From Bacillota bacterium (GTDB taxonomy: Bacteria; Bacillota_A; Clostridia; Lachnospirales; Bianqueaceae), in contig JAFOIR010000225.1 in assembly GCA_017420625.1 (NCBI GenBank), forward strand, positions 1-61,444: a stretch of 61,444 bases of DNA. The letters are read 5' to 3'. The notes under the pieces are model-generated. The model was not told the origin of the DNA. It ran no database searches and saw only the letters and a program-made list of their open reading frames with translations. Positions 1-8,801 of the stretch are shown piece by piece; within the stretch, counting starts at the first letter, position 1; every line of letters starts with the position of its first letter. The position numbers and the translations under genes were made by a program.

Positions 1-770
1 ACGATCTTGCCGTTGAAATACTGGCTGTCAGATTCTTTCAGCCAGTTTTTTTCAATGACGTCGATATCCTTGTATACGGCTTTTGCAAATGCCGCATAAA
101 GAGGATAGCATGCTTCCGCGCCGTCGAGGACAGGCATGTCTTCCTCGTTTTCGATTATCAGAGATACTTCACTTTCCGGGACTGCCAACTTCGAATGCTC
201 ACTATAGACCATATAGTCTTTAAAATCCGTACTGGAATAACCATGCATGTAATCAAAGCCATGACCGGCATATTTCACGGAAGGTCGGTTCAGGTACAGA
301 ACCGTACTCGTTGCGAGGCAGATCACGGCAACTACAAAGGGAATCCAAACTTTCTTCAGCTTGATCTTTGCGAAACATGCGGCTACTGCAAAAGCGGCTA
401 TATAGGTCAGGAAAGCTGTCAGATAGAGCAGCATGCTCTGTCCCATCAGTGCATGGATCAGTATGATGGGGGCGAAGGGAAGGATGAACCAGGCGAAGTT
501 AGCCATGATGACACCTTCCACGTTGCCGGAAGAGAACAGCATCATGATCGTGAAACAGACAAGAAGGATCAATGCCCAGATCCCGTTTGTTTTTGCTGCG
601 AACGGCAAATCCAGCTTTTTTCGGAACAGAACATAGATCAGGACCGTTAATACCGGAACGATGACTATATTTGCTTGGGATAGTCCGGCAAAACCAAGGA
701 TCAATCCCGGCAAGCTGGCGATAAACGGAATCAGGACACAAAAGAGCGCTATCTTAAGCAGTTTTTTCAT
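1..770 (-). CDS. PstS-like substrate-binding protein with N-terminal membrane region (partial)
   Basis: The gene runs off the left edge, so only its first 256 codons are seen. The start is an ATG at 770 with AAAGGA 12-17 bases upstream. The first 150 residues hold about five hydrophobic segments (starting MKKLLKIALFCVLIPFIA). After them comes a soluble stretch with SEVSLIIENEEDMPVLDGAE and then ACYPLYAAFAKAVY, which resembles the start of the phosphate-binding fold of PstS proteins (a short acidic strand, then 'DGA-Y-PLY-AF'). I infer a surface-exposed ligand-binding domain tethered by its own multi-pass anchor rather than a lipoprotein. The ligand is unknown and phosphate is only a family-based guess. 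It is co-directional with dnaI downstream of the window's other minus-strand genes. Confidence 0.7.
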   Translation of the reverse strand, partial: MKKLLKIALFCVLIPFIASLPGLILGFAGLSQANIVIVPVLTVLIYVLFRKKLDLPFAAKTNGIWALILLVCFTIMMLFSSGNVEGVIMANFAWFILPFAPIILIHALMGQSMLLYLTAFLTYIAAFAVAACFAKIKLKKVWIPFVVAVICLATSTVLYLNRPSVKYAGHGFDYMHGYSSTDFKDYMVYSEHSKLAVPESEVSLIIENEEDMPVLDGAEACYPLYAAFAKAVYKDIDVIEKNWLKESDSQYFNGKI

Positions 771-821
771 TTGCTTCTGAGATCCTTTCATTCAGAAAGT
801 TCGGAGCCGGGTGTAAATATT

Positions 822-1817
822 TTACGAACGGCTGATTGTTCTCAGATCCGGCCCGAAGAAAGGAACGAACCGGTAGTACCCCTTGAATCGGGAGAACAAA
901 CGATCCATATAAAGGTTTCTAAGCCGGTCCGGCTCCAGATTGGTGGAGATAAGTGTAGCTTTTTTCTTCAGGATCCGCTGATTAAAGCATTCGAACAGAT
1001 CCGCCGCAGTTACCTGGTTCAGGTATTCGGATCCAAGATCGTCGATAATCAGAAGATCGACTTCACCGATCTGATCATGGATGAGCTGAGCTTTATCCTG
1101 CATCTCCATATTGCGGTGGAATCTGTATTCCTCCATGGCGGAGCAGAGTTGATTGGCAGTAAGATAAAGAACGGTAAAGCCCCGATCCAGGACCATCTTG
1201 GCGATACAGTCGCACAAAAAAGTCTTCCCGGTGCCGGGACCTCCGTAGAAGATCATGCTGTCCGGTTCGTTGTTCGGGAAATTTTCTGCATAAGAGTAGG
1301 CCATTTTCGAAACATCAGCGATATTTTTGCGTGGTGAGACCTTTTGCCCTTCCAGTACATTACGGGAGAAGAGGGCAATATTGAATGTTTGAAAATTGTT
1401 TCGTTCAAGTTCTTCACGAATACCGGAAGCTTCATAGGCTTCGTCAATCAGACGCTGAGTCAGACAACGGCAGCGCTTCCCGTCAGAAAAACCGGTATCC
1501 TGACAGTAGGGACACTGATAGATGGGATCCGCATAGTTCTCAGAAATACCGGCTTGCTTCAGCAGCGCCTTTTTTTCCTCGCGGAGATGATGATTGGTTT
1601 CTTTCAGCTCACGGAGCAGTTCCTCTTTGCTTTTTCCGGGAGACTGAAGGTAAGTACGTACTGCATTGATTCCGGTCTGTTCCAATGCCTGATCGATTTC
1701 TCGGATGCGGGGAATTTTCCGGTATACCTCTATACGACGAAAAGCGGCGTCAGATTCAGCCTGCCGCCTCTTTTCTTCATATTCGTGCCAGATTTTCGGA
1801 TGAACAGAGATAGCCAT
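822..1817 (-). CDS. dnaI: DnaI/DnaC-type helicase loader ATPase
   Basis: This is an AAA+ ATPase that loads the replicative helicase. It is 331 residues from the ATG at 1817; an in-frame TTG at 1823 would add two residues and overlap the upstream stop. A coiled N-terminal region is followed by a zinc-binding-like CPYC...CRC motif near residue 105, as in the DnaI amino-terminal domain. Then come Walker A GGPGTGKT (about residue 195), Walker B LLIIDDLG (about 255) and a sensor-type STN. It starts two bases after the DnaD-domain gene ends, so the two are almost certainly co-transcribed and coupled. The pair corresponds to the primosomal DnaB-DnaI pair of Bacillus (family knowledge). Confidence 0.9.
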   Translation of the reverse strand: MAISVHPKIWHEYEEKRRQAESDAAFRRIEVYRKIPRIREIDQALEQTGINAVRTYLQSPGKSKEELLRELKETNHHLREEKKALLKQAGISENYADPIYQCPYCQDTGFSDGKRCRCLTQRLIDEAYEASGIREELERNNFQTFNIALFSRNVLEGQKVSPRKNIADVSKMAYSYAENFPNNEPDSMIFYGGPGTGKTFLCDCIAKMVLDRGFTVLYLTANQLCSAMEEYRFHRNMEMQDKAQLIHDQIGEVDLLIIDDLGSEYLNQVTAADLFECFNQRILKKKATLISTNLEPDRLRNLYMDRLFSRFKGYYRFVPFFGPDLRTISRS

Positions 1818-1819
1818 AA

Positions 1820-2869
1820 TCAATCTTCACTTTCTTCCGGGGCTGGTTTTGCCAGCCTTTCGTAGGTTTCATAATCATAATAAGGTGTCGTGGAGGCAAC
1901 AAAATAAGAGCCTTTGCGATTTGTGGACATTCCCGAAGAAACTTTTGTGCCAAGGAAAGCCTGATCCAGTGCCGCAATATCGGAGAGATTTCTGACACCC
2001 TGCTGATACCATGGATTCAGAATTCCTTCCATATACTTAAAGCTTGCTTTGCCGGTTTTCTGGAAAGTGCGCCGTGCAGCTTCCAGGATAATATCCAGCG
2101 AGAAGCCATACTGATAGATCCAACGATCAAAATATTCCTGTTCGACATCGTTTGGGGTATGATAGTTCATACCCAGTGCTTTATAAACAGGAAGATACAG
2201 CTTGAAGCGAAGGGTATATTTTTCTGCTGCTTCAACAGAATCGATCTGATGGTCAGACCAGTCTTCGGCAACCTTTTCCATATAGCGGAAAGAACGATTT
2301 CCGGATTCGATACAGGTTTTGATCAGGAAGAGGATAACATCGACATCCAGACGGTAATAATCCAGAAAACCAAACAGGATCATCATATCTGATGGGCCAA
2401 GGGGCTGGCCGAGCAGTTTTTCGGCACTCTGGAAAAGTCGTTTGGTCGTGGGATTCTTGGAATAGATCTCGATTTCTTCCGGAGAGTAGACCGGTTTGCG
2501 CTCGACCCGGATGACCTTGGCCTCCGGCGGTGTCTGGACACGGTCCTCCGAAATATGTGTTCCTTTGGGCGGCATTGGCTGAGAGGCACCAAAAGAAATC
2601 CAGAGCTGTTCGCCATCCTGGCGCAGTGTAAGAACACCCTGCTTCTGCCAGTAGGTGAGAGCCTGGAGTACGTCAGATTCTAACATATGGAGCATTTCCG
2701 CTGCTTTGGCAGTGGAAAAATCAGGAATATTACGATAGAAGGAACGAAATACGTACAAATATACTTTGACATAATTGCCGTTGGCTTCCGGCATATCATG
2801 AAGAATGAACTGATCAGACACAGGTATTTGAAAATCATACTGATCCTGGTTAAAAAATAAGGCAGGCAT
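1820..2869 (-). CDS. Tandem DnaD-domain replication initiation protein
   Basis: A 349-residue primosome protein. The N-terminal part (about 1-110) looks like a winged helix: YVKVYLYVFRSFYRNIPDFS followed by a segment ending YWQKQGVLTL. Two DnaD-type helical domains follow, one around 145-215 (FLDYYRLDVDVILFLIKTC, then RSFRYMEKVAEDW) and one around 240-300 (YGFSLDIILEAARRT, then SFKYMEGILNPWY). The two-copy arrangement matches Bacillus DnaB rather than single-copy DnaD, so I leave the symbol empty. The ATG at 2869 has AAGGA ten bases upstream. It lies directly upstream of dnaI and downstream of a DnaA-box cluster, which suggests DnaA-linked control or an origin nearby. Confidence 0.88.
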   Translation of the reverse strand: MPALFFNQDQYDFQIPVSDQFILHDMPEANGNYVKVYLYVFRSFYRNIPDFSTAKAAEMLHMLESDVLQALTYWQKQGVLTLRQDGEQLWISFGASQPMPPKGTHISEDRVQTPPEAKVIRVERKPVYSPEEIEIYSKNPTTKRLFQSAEKLLGQPLGPSDMMILFGFLDYYRLDVDVILFLIKTCIESGNRSFRYMEKVAEDWSDHQIDSVEAAEKYTLRFKLYLPVYKALGMNYHTPNDVEQEYFDRWIYQYGFSLDIILEAARRTFQKTGKASFKYMEGILNPWYQQGVRNLSDIAALDQAFLGTKVSSGMSTNRKGSYFVASTTPYYDYETYERLAKPAPEESED

Positions 2870-2937
2870 GGTTATTTTCCTTGTTCTCTCTCTATAATTA
2901 TCTCTCTAGTAACCAAAGGTTCTCCTTGGACATTAAC

Positions 2938-2966
2938 AATATAGCACAATCAGAATCGTTTGTGAA
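2938..2966 (-). promoter_or_regulatory. Promoter of the DnaD-domain gene/dnaI operon
   Basis: Read on the minus strand, TTCACA (2966-2961) is followed after 17 bases by TATATT (2943-2938). Each hexamer is one base off the sigma-A consensus. The start codon is about 65 bases downstream. The DnaA boxes lie upstream of this promoter. Confidence 0.6.
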
Positions 2967-3004
2967 GAGGGCGACAAGTCCCAAAGAAAACGGAAGAAGA
3001 ACAA

Positions 3005-3034
3005 AAGGTTATCCACTTTTTTGTGGATAACCTT
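3005..3034 (-). terminator. Hairpin after murC; both arms are DnaA-box-like
   Basis: Two perfect 12-base arms, AAGGTTATCCAC (3005-3016) and GTGGATAACCTT (3023-3034), flank a six-T loop. On the minus strand the stem is followed by TTTTGTTCTTCTT, so it can work as an intrinsic terminator for murC. The arms also contain a perfect DnaA box (TGTGGATAA, 3022-3030) and one single-mismatch box (TTATCCACT, 3009-3017), facing each other. Confidence 0.55.
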
Positions 3035-3160
3035 GAAAACGAACATAAAAAACGCTTAGAATACACTATTTTTGTTCGGGGTTTTCCACAAAAACGAAAA
3101 AACTATCCCCAGGATGTGAACAAGTGTTTGAAAGCGAACGGATGTGGATAATGTGGATAA
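3009..3160. promoter_or_regulatory. DnaA-box cluster (candidate origin or DnaA regulatory site)
   Basis: Perfect TTATCCACA boxes (reverse orientation) sit at 3022-3030, 3143-3151 and 3152-3160. The last two are directly abutting, and the final one touches the murC stop codon. Near matches are TTATCCACT at 3009-3017, TTTTCCACA at 3082-3090 and TTGTTCACA (reverse) at 3115-3123. The region is AT-richer than the flanking genes. It lies about 1.4 kb from a divergent strand switch and beside the helicase-loader operon. No dnaA or dnaN gene is in the window, so whether this is oriC, a titration site or a regulatory site is open. Confidence 0.7.
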
Positions 3161-4534
3161 TTACTGAATTTCGGAGGAGGAGAGCAGGTCAGTCGCGATC
3201 TTTACTGCATTCCCGGCTCCCATAGTAATCAACATATCGTCTGTTGAAATCTTTTTTTCTAAATATTTTTCGATTTCTTCGAACACCGGAATGTGAACAG
3301 CATCCACACCATGTTTGCGAAGGGCTTCTGCCAGCATTGCAGAGGATACCTCGCCGGTATCGACTTCCCGTGCCGCATAAATATCACACAAAATCACATG
3401 ATCCGCCATAGAAAGAGCATCGACGAAATCATCAAAGAATGTGATCGTTCGACTGTAGGTGTGCGGCTGAAAAACAACATACAGTTCCTTGAAAGGCACT
3501 TCCCGTGCGGCTTTCAGCTGGGCTTTGATCTCTGTGGGATGGTGAGCGTAATCATCGATCACTTTGGCGCCGTGATATTCGCCCAGATATTCGAAACGTT
3601 TCTTCGTACTTTGATAAGCAGCGATTCCCTCTCGAACAGCATCGAACGGAACCCCTTCTGAAACAGACAGTGCTGCAGCAAGGAGCGCATCATAGACCAT
3701 ATGCAAGCCGGGAACAAAAAGATCCAGCCGGCCATGATCCTTACCGTTTTCGATGAGATGGAAAGAATATCCGAGACCTGTCTCGTGGTGGATCACATCC
3801 GATACGGTAAAATCAGCTTCTTCGTCGAGGGAAGCGGTGACGATCCGAATATTCTTATCTTTGATCAATGAAACGAACAACGGTTTAAGCGCAGGTGATG
3901 TAACCAGTACACCGCCTTCTTTCATCCCTTCCACATATTGCTGGAAGGAATGCTGTTCATTCTCAAAGGTGCGGAAATAATCCAGATGCTCTGGTTCGAT
4001 GTTGGTAATGATGTTGTATTTGGCATGAAAATGGAGAAAGCTGTCCGTATATTCACAGGCTTCGATGATCATCGGATCACCCTGACCGATACGGAAATTT
4101 GTCCCGGTGTTGTGGAGGATACCGCCGATATTAAAAGAAGGATCACGCCCTGCAGCCATATAGATGTGTGCCAGAATACTGCTGGTGCTGGTCTTCCCAT
4201 GAGAGCCGGCAACAGCAATGGGCGTATCATAATGATCAAACAGCCGGCCAAGCATTTCTGCACGGGAAAGAACTTCTGCGCCGCTCTTTCTGGCAGCGAT
4301 CAGTTCCGGGTTGTCTTCATGAATAGCAGCTGTATATACGATCGTATCAATGTCGGGGGTAATATTTTCCGCCTGTTGGGGGATGCGTACGGGAATGCCC
4401 GCCTGCATCAGAAGAGGATAGGTATCTCCTATCTGTCGGTCGGATCCGGTTACTTCATAGCCTAGTGATTTCATGGCACAGGCGATTCCGCTCATGCTGA
4501 TTCCGCCGATTCCGATAAAATGAATATGCTTCAT
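3161..4534 (-). CDS. murC: UDP-N-acetylmuramate--L-alanine ligase
   Basis: Cytoplasmic peptidoglycan precursor synthesis: ATP-dependent addition of L-Ala to UDP-MurNAc. 457 residues, normal length. The N-terminal Rossmann motif HFIGIGGISMSGIA is followed by the Mur ligase P-loop AVAGSHGKTSTSS (about residues 107-119), a central-domain acidic patch NIEPEHLDYF, and a C-terminal-domain DDYAHHPTEI. The ATG at 4534 has AGGAG about ten bases upstream. Its stop codon abuts a DnaA box. It is expressed from an extended -10 promoter that overlaps the divergent pth promoter. Confidence 0.97.
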   Translation of the reverse strand: MKHIHFIGIGGISMSGIACAMKSLGYEVTGSDRQIGDTYPLLMQAGIPVRIPQQAENITPDIDTIVYTAAIHEDNPELIAARKSGAEVLSRAEMLGRLFDHYDTPIAVAGSHGKTSTSSILAHIYMAAGRDPSFNIGGILHNTGTNFRIGQGDPMIIEACEYTDSFLHFHAKYNIITNIEPEHLDYFRTFENEQHSFQQYVEGMKEGGVLVTSPALKPLFVSLIKDKNIRIVTASLDEEADFTVSDVIHHETGLGYSFHLIENGKDHGRLDLFVPGLHMVYDALLAAALSVSEGVPFDAVREGIAAYQSTKKRFEYLGEYHGAKVIDDYAHHPTEIKAQLKAAREVPFKELYVVFQPHTYSRTITFFDDFVDALSMADHVILCDIYAAREVDTGEVSSAMLAEALRKHGVDAVHIPVFEEIEKYLEKKISTDDMLITMGAGNAVKIATDLLSSSEIQ

Positions 4535-4581
4535 TCGATTATGTTCTCCTGAAAAAGCCTTTGCAAGTTCTGCATAACTAA

Positions 4582-4610
4582 TTGATTATATCACAGCTTC
4601 ATGATAAAAT
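4582..4610 (+). promoter_or_regulatory. Promoter for pth-mfd-foldase
   Basis: TTGATT (4582-4587), a 17-base spacer and TAAAAT (4605-4610), about 35 bases before the pth start. It faces away from murC. Confidence 0.6.
4585..4594 (-). promoter_or_regulatory. Extended -10 promoter for murC
   Basis: On the minus strand the sequence is TGATATAAT, an extended -10 (TGnTATAAT) at about 4593-4585. I see no convincing -35. It overlaps the -35 of the divergent pth promoter, so the two promoters may compete. Confidence 0.55.
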
Positions 4611-4645
4611 AAAGTTCTATCAAAAAAACATATCGGGAGCAGACC

Positions 4646-5224
4646 ATGTATTTAATTGCTGGATTGGGGAACCCCGAAAAACGGTACGCCGCGACACGCC
4701 ACAACGTAGGCTTCGAGGCGGCATTTCGTGTGCATGAAAAAGAAAATTTTCCATCTGAACACGGAAAGTTTCAAGCTATGGTTTCCCTTGGAAAGATCGG
4801 CAGCGAGAGTGTCGCACTGATCCGACCGATGACGTATATGAATCTCTCCGGACGAGCAGTCAGAGAGACGATGAACTATTATCAGATTCCTCCGGAAAAT
4901 GTGATCGTCATCTATGATGATGTTTCCCTGCCTTTCGGAACGATCAGGGTCCGAAGGGGAGGATCGGCTGGCGGGCATAACGGAATGAAAAACATCATTG
5001 CAGAGATCGGCTCACAGGCTTTTCCCAGAGTACGCATCGGGGTAGGAGAAAAGCCGGAGGGATGGGATCTGGCAGACTATGTTCTTTCGCATTTTACAAA
5101 AGAAGAAATCGAACAGATCAGCCGAACGATCGACGAAGCAGCTGATGCCGCCATCTCGATCATCACGAATGGTGTTGAGAAAACGATGAACATCTACAAT
5201 ACAAAAGGAAAAGCCGATGAGTGA
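4646..5224 (+). CDS. pth: Peptidyl-tRNA hydrolase
   Basis: Releases peptides from prematurely dissociated peptidyl-tRNA. 192 residues. The family signature is clear: LIAGLGNPEKRYAATRHNVGF at the N-terminus with the catalytic His in RHNVG, PMTYMNLSG (Asn), IVIYDDVSLPFG, and GGSAGGHNGMKNI. The ATG at 4646 follows a GGGAGC ribosome site. The last eight bases overlap the mfd start, so translation is probably coupled. The order pth, mfd, foldase is widely conserved in Clostridia and Bacilli (family knowledge). Confidence 0.97.
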   Translation: MYLIAGLGNPEKRYAATRHNVGFEAAFRVHEKENFPSEHGKFQAMVSLGKIGSESVALIRPMTYMNLSGRAVRETMNYYQIPPENVIVIYDDVSLPFGTIRVRRGGSAGGHNGMKNIIAEIGSQAFPRVRIGVGEKPEGWDLADYVLSHFTKEEIEQISRTIDEAADAAISIITNGVEKTMNIYNTKGKADE

Positions 5225-8200
5225 ACATGAAAAGATGCACGGGATCTACAGTCCGATCCGGCATCAGAGCTACATAGAAACCGCACTTCGTCACATTGAA
5301 GACAAGAAGCCGTTTCTGATCAGCGGAGTGGGCGATTCAGTTCAGAATCATCTTTCTCAGGCGCTGGCGAACTTTTCTCATCATCCGCTTCTGGTTATTG
5401 TACCCAATGATCTGAAAGCCAGAGAAGTCGCAGAAGAAATGCGTTTCTATGATCCGAAAGGAACGTACTTTCTTCCTGCGAAGGATCCTCTCTTTTACAG
5501 CGTCGATGTCCGTGGACTGGCGATCGAAGAGAGCCGGATGAAAGTCTTTCGTGCGCTCAGGGAAGGTCGTGTCAGTACACTGATCCTCTCTGTTGAAGCT
5601 CTTTATGACCGATTGATTCCAAAGAAAGACTGGGAAAGTTTTGTGATCCGACGAAGGATCGGACAGGATCTTCCACTGGATGAACTGACTGCCAATCTGG
5701 TGCTGATGGGGTATGAACGAAATGACCAGGTAGAAGGCCCCGGTCAGTTTGCAGTTCGCGGCGGTATCGTGGATGTTTATCCGATCGCTCAGGATGAGGC
5801 GGAGGATAATGCAGTCAGAATTGAGCTCTGGGGCGATGAAATCGACTCAATCCGTGTGCTGGATGCGGAAACGCAGCGTTCACAGCAGCGATTGGAATAT
5901 GTGACGATCTACCCGGTCTCTGAAATCCTCGTTAAGGAAGAACAGCTGGATGAAGGTACGAAGAAGATCCGACGGGAACTGGAAGAGGAAGAAGCACATC
6001 TTCGAAGTCTGGGACTGGAGGAAGAAGCAGACAGATTAAGAGGAATGACGCAGCACTTCTTAAGCAGACTCGCTTCCGGAAAAATGCGCGGCCTCGAGAG
6101 CTATACCAATCTGTTCTATGACAAAACTGTCAGTATTCTGGACTATATCGATCCACAAAGCCTGCTGATCTTTCAGGAGCCAGCCAGAATCCGTGAGAGG
6201 ATCCGGCTGCTGAAAGATGAACTTTCGAACAGTCTCGAGGGACGGCTTCGCGGAGGGTATCTGCTTCCATCCCAGAAAGATATGTTTCCCGATTTCGATG
6301 AGATCGAGGAAGAGATGAACGGCTTTGCTCGGGTATTTCTGTGCAGTCTCTTATCCAGTACGCAGGATGCTTTCTATATACAGGATATCCTGCGGGTCAA
6401 CAGCCGTTCAGTCAACGTGCTGTCGAGTGAGCCGCGTATGCTGCTGGAAGAGATGAAAGCCAATATTTCTCTTGGTTACAGTACGATCCTTCTTTATGAA
6501 AGCGGTCTTCGGGCAGAACGAGCCGTCGCACAGCTGAAAGAGGAAGAAGTGCCGGCCTATTTGTTTGAAGATTATACTTCAGATATCCGTCCCGGCACTG
6601 TCGCCTGCGCAAAAGGAAGTCTGAAGCGCGGATTTGTCTATCCGGATGCAAAGTTTTATGTCATTTCCATGCAGGAGATGGCCGAGAAAAGCCGACGGGG
6701 AAAAAGCAGAAAACGCCGCCGGTTCAAGGCAGGGGAACGTATCGAGAACTTCAGCGATCTGTCTGTAGGCGATTATGTTGTTCATGAAAACCATGGTGTC
6801 GGCATCTATCAGGGAATTGTGCAGATGGATGACGAAAATACACGTCGGGATTATTTCAAGATCCTCTATAAAGACGGCGGCGTTTTGTATGTTCCAACCA
6901 CCTCTTTGGATATTCTGCAGAAATATGTTGCCGGAGAAGAGGCATCTCCCAGAATCAACAAACTGGGTGGTAGTGACTGGCAGAGAACGAAGGCGAAGGT
7001 AAAGGAGAGCGTTAAAAAGCTGGCCAAAGATCTTCTGGTTCTCTATGCCGAACGGCAAAGCCGGGCCGGATATCCATTCGGGAAGGATACAGTCTGGCAA
7101 CGGGAATTTGAAGATGCGTTTCCCTTTGAAGAGACAGATGATCAGATCGCTGCGATCGAAGATACAAAACGGGATATGGAAAGCCATCATATCATGGATC
7201 GGTTGATCTGCGGAGATGTTGGTTACGGCAAAACGGAAATCGCAATCCGTGCCGCTTTTAAAGCAGTGCAGGACAGCAAACAGGTAGCACTGCTTGCACC
7301 AACGACGATCCTGGCTCAGCAGCACTACAATACCTTCGTCAGCCGGATGAAAGACTATCCGGTGACAGTAGGGCTTCTGTCCCGATTCGATACGCCTAAA
7401 CAGATGAAACTCATTCTTGCAGGCCTTAGAGCAGGAACCGTAGACATCGTGATCGGTACACACCGGCTGTTGTCCAAGGATGTGGAGTATAAAGATCTTG
7501 GACTTCTGATCGTGGATGAGGAGCAGCGATTCGGTGTCTCGCACAAGGAAAAGATCAAGGCCATGAAGAAAGACGTCGATGTTCTGACTCTTTCGGCTAC
7601 ACCGATTCCCAGAACACTTCATATGAGTCTGAACGGAATGCGGGATATGTCTCTTCTGGAAGAAGCACCGCAGCATCGAATCCCGGTCCAGACTTATGTC
7701 ATGGAAGATGACGAACAGCTGGTCAAAGAAGCCGTTTACCGTGAACTTGGCAGGGGAGGACAGGTTTTCTATCTGTATAATCGTGTCAACAATATCGAGA
7801 TGGCTGCTCATCGGCTGCAGGAACTCATTCCGGAAGCCAGAATCGAGATCGCGCATGGCCAGATGGATGAACGCCAGCTGGAGAAAGTTATGCTGCGTTT
7901 CGTCGAAGGGGATATCGATGTTCTGGTCTGTACGACCATTATTGAAACAGGACTGGATATACCGAATGCCAATACACTGATCGTACGGGATGCCGACACG
8001 ATGGGACTTTCTCAGCTTTATCAGCTGAGAGGTCGTGTCGGACGTTCAACAAGGCTGGCATATGCTTATTTTCTTTACCGGCAGGGTAAAGTGCTGCAGG
8101 AAGCAGCAGAGAAACGCCTGGAAGCGATTGGAGAGTTCACAGACTTCGGAAGCGGATTTAAGATAGCAGTGAGGGATCTGCAGATCCGCGGGGCCGGCAA

Positions 8201-8801
8201 TATACTGGGTCCGGAGCAGCATGGCCATATGGGAGCGGTCGGCTATGATCTGTACTGCAAGCTGCTTCGGGAAGCCATGGATACTCTTCGTGACAGGCCA
8301 CCGGAGGAAGCTTTTGAGACTACTGTATATATCAAGGTAGATGCTTTTATTCCTTCGACCTATATCAGCAATGAAAGGCAGAAACTGGAAGCTTACAAGA
8401 AAATCGCAGTCATTCGTTCTGAGGAAGACTACGACGAGATGTTCGATGAGCTGATCGATCGATACGGTGATATGCCGGACAGTGTTCACAACCTCCTGAT
8501 GATTTCCATGATCAAAGCGCTGGCCAACATGAGCGGTGCCGATGTGATCGAATATACCAAAGGAATGCTGAGTCTGAAGCTCAGGGAGGATGCGAAGATC
8601 GACTTTGACAAACTGCAGGCATATCTTCAGGCAAACAAAGCGGATGTACGGCTGCTTTCCGGCCTGGGACAGACAAAGCTGAATCTCCGAATTGAGGACA
8701 GTCCGAAAGACGATGTACTGCTTGGAAGAATCCTGAAACGAATGAAAGAAGTTGCATCGCTTCGGATCCGGGAAGAAGGGCAGGAAGAAGTGGATGAGTG
8801 A
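5217..8801 (+). CDS. mfd: Transcription-repair coupling factor
   Basis: A DNA translocase that removes stalled RNA polymerase and recruits UvrA. 1194 residues, full length. The UvrB-like N-terminal module is seen in GPGQFAVRGGIVDVYPI. The RNA polymerase-interacting domain lies around residues 500-570 (GDYVVHENHGVGIYQGI). The RecG-like motor has Walker A GDVGYGKTE (about 664), DEEQRFGV (about 767), SATPIPRTL, and QLYQLRGRVGRS. The start overlaps pth by eight bases, and the end overlaps the foldase gene by eight bases in the same GATGAGTGA-type arrangement. Confidence 0.97.
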   Translation: MSEHEKMHGIYSPIRHQSYIETALRHIEDKKPFLISGVGDSVQNHLSQALANFSHHPLLVIVPNDLKAREVAEEMRFYDPKGTYFLPAKDPLFYSVDVRGLAIEESRMKVFRALREGRVSTLILSVEALYDRLIPKKDWESFVIRRRIGQDLPLDELTANLVLMGYERNDQVEGPGQFAVRGGIVDVYPIAQDEAEDNAVRIELWGDEIDSIRVLDAETQRSQQRLEYVTIYPVSEILVKEEQLDEGTKKIRRELEEEEAHLRSLGLEEEADRLRGMTQHFLSRLASGKMRGLESYTNLFYDKTVSILDYIDPQSLLIFQEPARIRERIRLLKDELSNSLEGRLRGGYLLPSQKDMFPDFDEIEEEMNGFARVFLCSLLSSTQDAFYIQDILRVNSRSVNVLSSEPRMLLEEMKANISLGYSTILLYESGLRAERAVAQLKEEEVPAYLFEDYTSDIRPGTVACAKGSLKRGFVYPDAKFYVISMQEMAEKSRRGKSRKRRRFKAGERIENFSDLSVGDYVVHENHGVGIYQGIVQMDDENTRRDYFKILYKDGGVLYVPTTSLDILQKYVAGEEASPRINKLGGSDWQRTKAKVKESVKKLAKDLLVLYAERQSRAGYPFGKDTVWQREFEDAFPFEETDDQIAAIEDTKRDMESHHIMDRLICGDVGYGKTEIAIRAAFKAVQDSKQVALLAPTTILAQQHYNTFVSRMKDYPVTVGLLSRFDTPKQMKLILAGLRAGTVDIVIGTHRLLSKDVEYKDLGLLIVDEEQRFGVSHKEKIKAMKKDVDVLTLSATPIPRTLHMSLNGMRDMSLLEEAPQHRIPVQTYVMEDDEQLVKEAVYRELGRGGQVFYLYNRVNNIEMAAHRLQELIPEARIEIAHGQMDERQLEKVMLRFVEGDIDVLVCTTIIETGLDIPNANTLIVRDADTMGLSQLYQLRGRVGRSTRLAYAYFLYRQGKVLQEAAEKRLEAIGEFTDFGSGFKIAVRDLQIRGAGNILGPEQHGHMGAVGYDLYCKLLREAMDTLRDRPPEEAFETTVYIKVDAFIPSTYISNERQKLEAYKKIAVIRSEEDYDEMFDELIDRYGDMPDSVHNLLMISMIKALANMSGADVIEYTKGMLSLKLREDAKIDFDKLQAYLQANKADVRLLSGLGQTKLNLRIEDSPKDDVLLGRILKRMKEVASLRIREEGQEEVDE

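Noticed and set aside
6579..7856. Long 425-codon antisense ORF over mfd
   Set aside because: No recognisable domain; mfd motifs are intact on the plus strand here.
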